From assembly GCA_016721945.1 (NCBI GenBank), contig JADKHC010000009.1, positions 62,001 through 126,000 of the forward strand: a DNA stretch of 64,000 bases, in the 5' to 3' direction. Of this stretch, positions 57,795 through 64,000 are shown piece by piece. The notes beneath the pieces are model-generated. The model was not told where the DNA came from. It saw only the letters and a program-made list of their open reading frames with translations, and did no database searches. Position numbers and translations under genes: made by a program. Each line of letters opens with the position of its first letter. Within the stretch, counting starts at the first letter, position 1. This stretch comes from Verrucomicrobiota bacterium (lineage in GTDB: Bacteria; Verrucomicrobiota; Verrucomicrobiia; Opitutales; Opitutaceae).

Positions 57795-58025
57795 TTACAA
57801 TGGACGTACGTCGACAGTCCAGCCCGCCTGCCCCCACCTCGCATCCGCAACCTTCACTAATTCATCCCAAAGCATACGGGCAGCAATGAGATCATTTCCA
57901 GCATCTGCGACTTGGTCTTCATCTGTACTTGTATTCTGAAGAACCATTAGGCACTGCATTCGATCCTGAATAGCCTTCATGATCGTAAGGAAATCATTCT
58001 TAGAAAGAGATAACGTGATATCCAT
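57795..58025 (-). CDS. Small partner gene of the Tse2-like toxin (candidate immunity/antitoxin)
   Basis: A 76-residue acidic helical protein (MDITLSLSKNDFLTIMKAIQ, then DEDQVADAGNDLIAARMLWD). It starts 4 bases after the stop of the Tse2-like gene, so the two are cotranscribed. Small helical proteins in this position are often antitoxins. The function is inferred from position only; no family is recognised. Confidence 0.55.
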   Translation of the reverse strand: MDITLSLSKNDFLTIMKAIQDRMQCLMVLQNTSTDEDQVADAGNDLIAARMLWDELVKVADARWGQAGWTVDVRPL

Positions 58026-58029
58026 ATAG

Positions 58030-58401
58030 TTAAGCAGACTTCTTCCAAATCTTTGCAGCATGGCAAACCATCGAACCAAGTAAGCCCTTATACATATCGG
58101 CTGGCATCTCGAATGCGGGAACAATCATGTAATGACCAGGTTTGTCAGAGCACAATCGTAAGCCCTGAGGCAGTGGAGCTCCCTTGGAGAGACGCCAGAC
58201 CCAGCCAGTAATGGGCTGCTTGCGGAACTCTTCGTCTGTGTACAGGCTGATCCCGCGATTATTTGCTTGAATCATAGTGACTCCATTAAGCGGATAAGTG
58301 TCCACTTCGTCACTGCGAACGTGAACAAAACGCGGGCCGTTACTATTACCAACCCGGAAGAGCTCTTCCGGGTTAATGTACCAGTACTTATCGTTTTCCA
58401 T
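58030..58401 (-). CDS. Tse2-like ADP-ribosyltransferase toxin candidate
   Basis: A 123-residue protein. The layout NPEELFRVGNSNGPRFVHVR, DVDTYPLNGV-like DEVDTYPLNGVTMIQANNRG, GISLYTDEEF, WVWRLSKGAPLPQGLRLCSD and KPGHYMIVPAFEMPADMYKG resembles Tse2-type toxins. In Pseudomonas Tse2 the corresponding late part has DFVIPDGTDIPPDLKV and HYTIMPAKPMYREVL. Such toxins act in the cytoplasm and need a neutralising partner. A very small gene follows at once. There is no secretion signal, so this could be an intracellular toxin-antitoxin pair. The identification is from remembered family patterns and is moderate. Confidence 0.5.
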   Translation of the reverse strand: MENDKYWYINPEELFRVGNSNGPRFVHVRSDEVDTYPLNGVTMIQANNRGISLYTDEEFRKQPITGWVWRLSKGAPLPQGLRLCSDKPGHYMIVPAFEMPADMYKGLLGSMVCHAAKIWKKSA

Positions 58402-58906
58402 ATGAAGCAGGATTTACCAACCGTATTATTCACCCTGGCCGCGTTTGACAGAGGTGTTTGATGTCCGGCCGTGGTGCTGGCCCATGGAAATTTCGATGGG
58501 CGGTTTTCTGGTTCGGAACATTAGGGGTCTTCCGCGCGGGTTTAATGGGCTGTAATGATGTGGCGGCTTTTTGCGGCGGTGTCGAGGCATCAGCAGCGCC
58601 TCGATGCACGCCCTCCACGCAATCAGTAGATCTTACGCTGCAGCTTGGTACTGGCTTATGGTTTCACCCGGTCTGGAACAAACCGCCGCAGATTCTATTT
58701 ATTGGATATGTTAGCAGGTTCCTTTTGGGCAGATCAGGCAGGCAGCGGGAGCACAAGCTGTCGGCAAACTTGCTCGCCGATTCAAGGCAGAACTGAGCCA
58801 GCGCTGGTAACGAGCACGATGCGGCAGGGCAAATACATCGCTATTCCCAGCGAGGAGGATAGCATTACAGAAACCGCCAGCGCTTACTGCGCCGTCGTCC
58901 AGCCTT
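58402..58906. other. Intergenic region, no gene recognised
   Basis: About 505 bases between divergent genes. A 112-codon frame at 58458-58796 on the plus strand has a composition unlike its neighbours and no recognisable motif, so it is not called. No repeat shared with other parts of the window is seen. Confidence 0.45.
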
Positions 58907-59287
58907 ATGAATTCCAAACCAACTGCCGTTCAGAAAATTAAACCTAAGCGTCCGACGATGGCCGGCGAATGTGCCAGGATATTGGTTAGTCGCAATCTGA
59001 TCGCGGCCGAGGACATGGCCTTGATCGAGGAGGTAGCCGAGCGTTTCTCAGGTGCGGAAGACTCCATCACCAGCGAGTTGTCTCGGCGTTGCCTGATCCC
59101 GGTGGAATGCGAGTCGATCGTGAAAGAATTCATCAAGCGGACGGTGAAGCGGTATTATTTAAAAACCTGCGGCCTGACGGATGAAGAACTCGGAAGAACT
59201 CTCGGGGTCGATACGGCACTCGCCCATCGCATCTTGAACGGTACCGCAGAATTGACGCCTGAGCATATCAAGAAGCTCGCCGCTTAA
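58907..59287 (+). CDS. Small protein with C-terminal helix-turn-helix
   Basis: A 126-residue basic protein. The C-terminal part (LTDEELGRTLGVDTALAHRI, LNGTAELTPEHIKKLA) is an XRE-type helix-turn-helix like those of HigA antitoxins. The N-terminal 85 residues are helical with ARILVSRNLIAAEDMALIEE. It could be a transcriptional regulator or an antitoxin that lost its toxin. It stands alone on the plus strand. Confidence 0.65.
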   Translation: MNSKPTAVQKIKPKRPTMAGECARILVSRNLIAAEDMALIEEVAERFSGAEDSITSELSRRCLIPVECESIVKEFIKRTVKRYYLKTCGLTDEELGRTLGVDTALAHRILNGTAELTPEHIKKLAA

Positions 59288-59367
59288 CGGCCCGATTTCC
59301 TCCTGGCTCGGATGTACGCCGAGCGCCGGACGCAGCTCAGGTCTTGAGCCTTAACCATACGGCAGAG

Positions 59368-59442
59368 GGTGGAGCCTGTTGTCCCGAACGGGCTGGTTTG
59401 AGAAAGGCTCCAATTAAGCCCGATGGGACATCGGGCTCCACC
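59368..59442 (-). repeat. Core of the 145-bp element, copy D (ends decayed)
   Basis: Only the central 75 bp are well conserved (GGTGGAGCCTGTTGTCCCGA and GCCCGATGGGACATCGGGCT). The outer inverted repeats are degenerate (CCATACGG at left). It lies 26 bases past the ThyX-like stop, with the orientation of copy A. Confidence 0.75.
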
Positions 59443-59467
59443 TTCGGCACGTAGATTCCCGCCTTCC

Positions 59468-60814
59468 TTACTCCGGCTCGGCGGTGCCTTCGACGACCCA
59501 ATCCTTTGCCTCTGGCACTTGTTTAAAGAATTCGAGAAGCGCAGCACTCAGATGCTCGGCGTAGCGGGAATGTGCGCCCATGCCGGTGCGGAGTTCGGCC
59601 TCGTAGATAAATTTGTCCGCGTGCGTGCTGTGCTCGAAGGGCGTCTGAGCGCCAAGCAGGAGCGAATAAACGTAAGCCGGAGACCCGCGTTGCATCAGCT
59701 CACGCGTGAGGTCTGCTTGCTCATTTAGCAACGCCGCATGATCCGTATGTTTGATCTCCGGCGGCAGGTAGAAACCGGCCTGAATGAGAGGCGTATATCG
59801 GTGGCCGGTGCGATGACGGTTGAGGTCGCGGAGCTCCGCCACAGCCATGTTGTTCCAGGCAAAGGTCACCCGCATACGACGGGTGGCCGCACCTTGATAG
59901 GCATAGCGATTAGTTCGGTGGCGCAACGCCTCGGAGAGCGGCTGTGTCTCAGCGAGGAAGGGCGGCGTTGCACGATCCACGTGGACCCACACTTCATCGG
60001 CTAGCGGCGCAATCGAGAGGCGTTCGAGTCCAAGTTTGAAACTCACCGCCAATTCCTGCCGCGCCTGCTCCTCATAGGATTTTTCAGCAACGCTGTGCCG
60101 CATGAGTCGGGGTGAAATTTTCAGCAACACATCGCGAATCGCTTTAGCCGCAGCACGGGCTTCAAGCTGCGGAAGTGAGTCGAGGTGCTTCACCGTCTGT
60201 GCCCACATGCGCGAGCTCTGCACAAGGCCGAGATTCGTGCGTGTGGCGAACGGGATAAAGTAACGCGCACGGTCCAGCGCGTAGTTTTTGCGCAGGCGGG
60301 TGACAACCGCCGGTGTCGCGGCAGGAGGCAACCGGACCAACTCAGGATTCGCCAGAGCCGCCGCATCAAGGCGCGCGTATTCAGAATTGTAGGACGCAAA
60401 GGCTTTCGCCTGCAAAGTCTGCCAGCGACGAATCAAATCGTCGGGCATGCCGATCTCCGCAGCCGTCGGGAGATTCGACGCATTCATCGTGATATAGCGC
60501 GTGCTCGACTCCTGGCCGTCAGCCATCTGCGAGATTTCGAAAATTTTGTACGCGAGCCACATCGAGACATCATCGAGCGCAATGGCCAGCCCGCCGGTAA
60601 GACCTCCGATCGAAGCATGTCCGTAGTCCACGAACTTCAGGATGCGGTCAATCGAGGCGTCGGGGTTGGCAAGGTCGACTTTTTCGAGAATAGCTGCGAG
60701 GCCGTCGTTACTGCGCGAATAGCGCGCGAGGACCGAAGCAAGCAGCTCAGGCGTGACCTTGGGCAGATCAGAAGCGGAGGGAGGCGGGACAAGGGCGAGT
60801 CCGGTGACTTTCAT
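59468..60814 (-). CDS. Two-domain ThyX-like protein (FAD-dependent thymidylate synthase family)
   Basis: A 448-residue protein, about twice the length of ThyX. The first half has FVDYGHASIGGLTGGLAIAL, FEISQMADGQESSTRYI (ExxSxRY-like site near 102-107) and a degenerate substrate part (RARYFIPFATRTNLGLVQSS). The second half has RDLNRHRTGHRYTPLIQAGF near 330 (RHR motif) and IYEAELRTGMGAHSRYAEHL. ThyX methylates dUMP with FAD and methylene-tetrahydrofolate as a tetramer. This is a fused duplicate in which each half keeps part of the signature. It may be the sole thymidylate synthase or a paralogue; that is not decidable here. Confidence 0.8.
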   Translation of the reverse strand: MKVTGLALVPPPSASDLPKVTPELLASVLARYSRSNDGLAAILEKVDLANPDASIDRILKFVDYGHASIGGLTGGLAIALDDVSMWLAYKIFEISQMADGQESSTRYITMNASNLPTAAEIGMPDDLIRRWQTLQAKAFASYNSEYARLDAAALANPELVRLPPAATPAVVTRLRKNYALDRARYFIPFATRTNLGLVQSSRMWAQTVKHLDSLPQLEARAAAKAIRDVLLKISPRLMRHSVAEKSYEEQARQELAVSFKLGLERLSIAPLADEVWVHVDRATPPFLAETQPLSEALRHRTNRYAYQGAATRRMRVTFAWNNMAVAELRDLNRHRTGHRYTPLIQAGFYLPPEIKHTDHAALLNEQADLTRELMQRGSPAYVYSLLLGAQTPFEHSTHADKFIYEAELRTGMGAHSRYAEHLSAALLEFFKQVPEAKDWVVEGTAEPE

Positions 60815-60987
60815 GCGGCGTGCAGTAGGTTTCGCGCAAAGCGAGTGCCACGCCAAGCACGAAGCAGGAAATATTGGACACGTGGGGATTGCCCAAGGTT
60901 GGGCTTGTTGCCATCTAACGCGCCGGTTGGATTTGAATCGAAGGCTGCGCCTTAGGGATAAGCCGACCAACCCTCAGAAACGCACGT

Positions 60988-62496
60988 TCAGTAATGCAGC
61001 GTCGCCACCCACGCCATCAGTGGTGCCTGATAAAGACCGAGCAGCACAGAAGCGAACGCGAGCGTCGCAAGTACCGCCGTCATCGGAGCATTGATCGCGA
61101 TAGGCGAAGCCTTGGATTCAACGGCATCGGACCGGTTTGAGAAATACGCCGCTTTGATCCAGCCAAAGTAATAGTAGATCGACATCACTACACCGGCAAT
61201 CGCGACTGCGAGCAGCCAGTAAAGACCGGCCTTGTAAGCGGCCATGAAGACGAAAAGTTTTCCGATAAAACCGGCCAACGGCGGAATGCCCGCGAGCGAA
61301 CCAAGCCCAATCGCCAGCACCGCACCGAGAAATGGATTATTTTTCGCGAAGTCTGCGTAGTGCGTGAGTTCCTGATCAGCATCGTTGTCACCCGCGACAT
61401 AAGTCATCACGCCGAAAACGGCGAATGACGCGCAGAGGTAAACCACGAGATAAAAATAAATCGCGTCGACCGCCTGTTGCGGTGCCACCGCCATCGCCGC
61501 CACACCGATCAAGAGGTAACCGGCATGCGAGACACCCGAGAGACCAATCAGGCGTTTGACGTTGTGCTGCGTAAGCGCGCCGAGATTTCCGAGAATGATT
61601 GTCAGGGCGGCCAAGACTCCGAGCAGACGGAAAACCAACGTGCCGTACGGCGCGAAGACCTGAACCAACAGAACCAGAATAGCGAAACCCGCCGCCTTGG
61701 AGCCGACCGCGAGGAAGGCCGTCACCGGCGTGGGTGCGCCTTGATAAACATCGGGAATCCAGATCTGGAACGGCACCGCGCCGATCTTGAAAGCGACACC
61801 CGAGAGCACGAGGACGATGCCGACGCTCGCGAGGAAGTTATCGGGATTGGCCTGTAGGAAGAGATAGAGCTCACGGAAATTCATCGATGCCGCCGTATGC
61901 CCAGCCAGCGCCGGATTTCCCGCCACGCCGTAAAGCAGCACGATACCGAAGAGCAAAATCGCCGAGCTCAGCGCGCCGGTGATGAGATATTTCAAGCCGG
62001 CCTCAAGCGAGAGCGCGTTGTTGCGAAAATAGCTAACCAGAACATAGAAACCAACCGTGATCGTTTCGAGCGCCACGAAAAGCATTACGAAATGATTGCT
62101 CTGTGCCAGGAGCATCATCGCCGCCGTCACGACGAGTACGATGTGGAAAAACTCGATCTTTGGCAGCTTCTGTCTCTTCAGCGCGATTACGCCGAGTGCC
62201 GAAACGAGAACCGAGGTAAGCACGAAAAACGCCCGCATGAATTGACCTTGGGCCGAGTGGCGCAGCAGGCCGCCGAAAGTTTCGTCACCAAGATAACCCG
62301 TGCGATAATTGATGATCAGGCCAACAAGCACCCCGAGTTGTCCCGCGATCGAGATGAGCGGGATAAGCCCCTGCTCTTTCTTGGGCAGCAGCATCTCCGC
62401 CATTAACAACAAGAGCGCAAGACAGCACAACTGTATCTCCGGGAAGATAGCGAGCCACTGATTGGATTGGGCGATGGTGACTAGATCGGCGTTCAT
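60988..62496 (-). CDS. nuoN: NADH-quinone oxidoreductase subunit N
   Basis: A 502-residue membrane protein with about 14 helices of the proton-translocating antiporter type. It has ALETITVGFYVLVSYFRNNA, LEAGLKYLITGALSSAILLF (the key Lys in GLKYL), PFQIWIPDVYQGAPTPVTAF and FLAVGSKAAGFAIL. It is the last subunit gene of the nuo operon and lies 12 bases downstream of nuoM. The complex moves protons across the inner membrane during NADH oxidation. Confidence 0.95.
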   Translation of the reverse strand: MNADLVTIAQSNQWLAIFPEIQLCCLALLLLMAEMLLPKKEQGLIPLISIAGQLGVLVGLIINYRTGYLGDETFGGLLRHSAQGQFMRAFFVLTSVLVSALGVIALKRQKLPKIEFFHIVLVVTAAMMLLAQSNHFVMLFVALETITVGFYVLVSYFRNNALSLEAGLKYLITGALSSAILLFGIVLLYGVAGNPALAGHTAASMNFRELYLFLQANPDNFLASVGIVLVLSGVAFKIGAVPFQIWIPDVYQGAPTPVTAFLAVGSKAAGFAILVLLVQVFAPYGTLVFRLLGVLAALTIILGNLGALTQHNVKRLIGLSGVSHAGYLLIGVAAMAVAPQQAVDAIYFYLVVYLCASFAVFGVMTYVAGDNDADQELTHYADFAKNNPFLGAVLAIGLGSLAGIPPLAGFIGKLFVFMAAYKAGLYWLLAVAIAGVVMSIYYYFGWIKAAYFSNRSDAVESKASPIAINAPMTAVLATLAFASVLLGLYQAPLMAWVATLHY

Positions 62497-62508
62497 CTCA
62501 GCGGGAAA

Positions 62509-64000
<1,492 letters not shown>

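Noticed and set aside
58458..58796. 112-codon frame as a gene
   Set aside because: Its composition is rich in Trp, Cys and Gly without any domain pattern and no ribosome site is evident; it lies between two divergent genes and is probably spurious.

Overview
The window is high-GC (roughly 60% by eye) bacterial chromosome with a Gram-negative gene content: TatA, an NfeD/FloA operon, an RND-type adaptor feeding two MacB-like permeases, a PEP-CTERM protein with autotransporter-type beta repeats, NuoM/NuoN, a two-domain ThyX-like protein and a NamZ-type lipoprotein. This mix points to the PVC group, most likely Verrucomicrobiota (Opitutaceae-like). That placement is an inference from gene content, not a measured phylogeny.

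Layout. 0-13 kb: FloA/NfeD membrane proteins, an aldose epimerase, TatA, an Smr protein, a LysR regulator, an MFS exporter, a large U32 protein and a KinB/AlgB-like two-component pair. 13-26.5 kb: an adenylate-kinase-like protein, an unknown coiled protein, a macrolide-exporter-type ABC operon whose adaptor is frameshifted, a polyphosphate-glucokinase-like ROK protein with a SlyD-type isomerase, a PEP-CTERM protein, and an App1-domain/MGDG-synthase-like lipid pair. 26.6-35 kb: a metal locus with a His-rich G3E GTPase, a WD40 protein, a nikMN-nikQ-nikO nickel ECF transporter, and divergently larE-larC-larB for the nickel-pincer cofactor. No larA is present. 35-49.9 kb: assorted genes (vapBC, esterase, GNAT, VOC, TrmH- and RlmM-type RNA methyltransferases, BON protein, glycerate kinase, NamZ-type hydrolase, ECF sigma with a CnrX-like partner, ACT protein) separated by many palindromic repeats. 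50-59.3 kb: an accessory stretch, AT-richer in parts, with small membrane proteins, an L,D-transpeptidase, a complete IS66-family element with a perfect 8-bp target duplication, a LemA operon and a Tse2-like toxin candidate with a small partner gene. 59.4-64 kb: the ThyX-like gene, nuoN and the truncated start of nuoM.

The most distinctive aspect is the density of small palindromic elements. Three copies of an exactly 145-bp element with terminal inverted repeats, plus one decayed core, lie immediately downstream of genes or nested in other repeats. A second, ~160-bp palindromic family has two copies. Two palindromes are inserted in frame inside coding sequences (a U32 protein and a WD40 blade). 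Repeat-like sequence also forms the tails of larE and larC, and larC reads on through larB in another frame. Several single-base frameshifts (macA-like adaptor, IS66 tnpC, a G7 run at 50.64 kb, an unknown gene at 35.5 kb) may be real decay or assembly errors.
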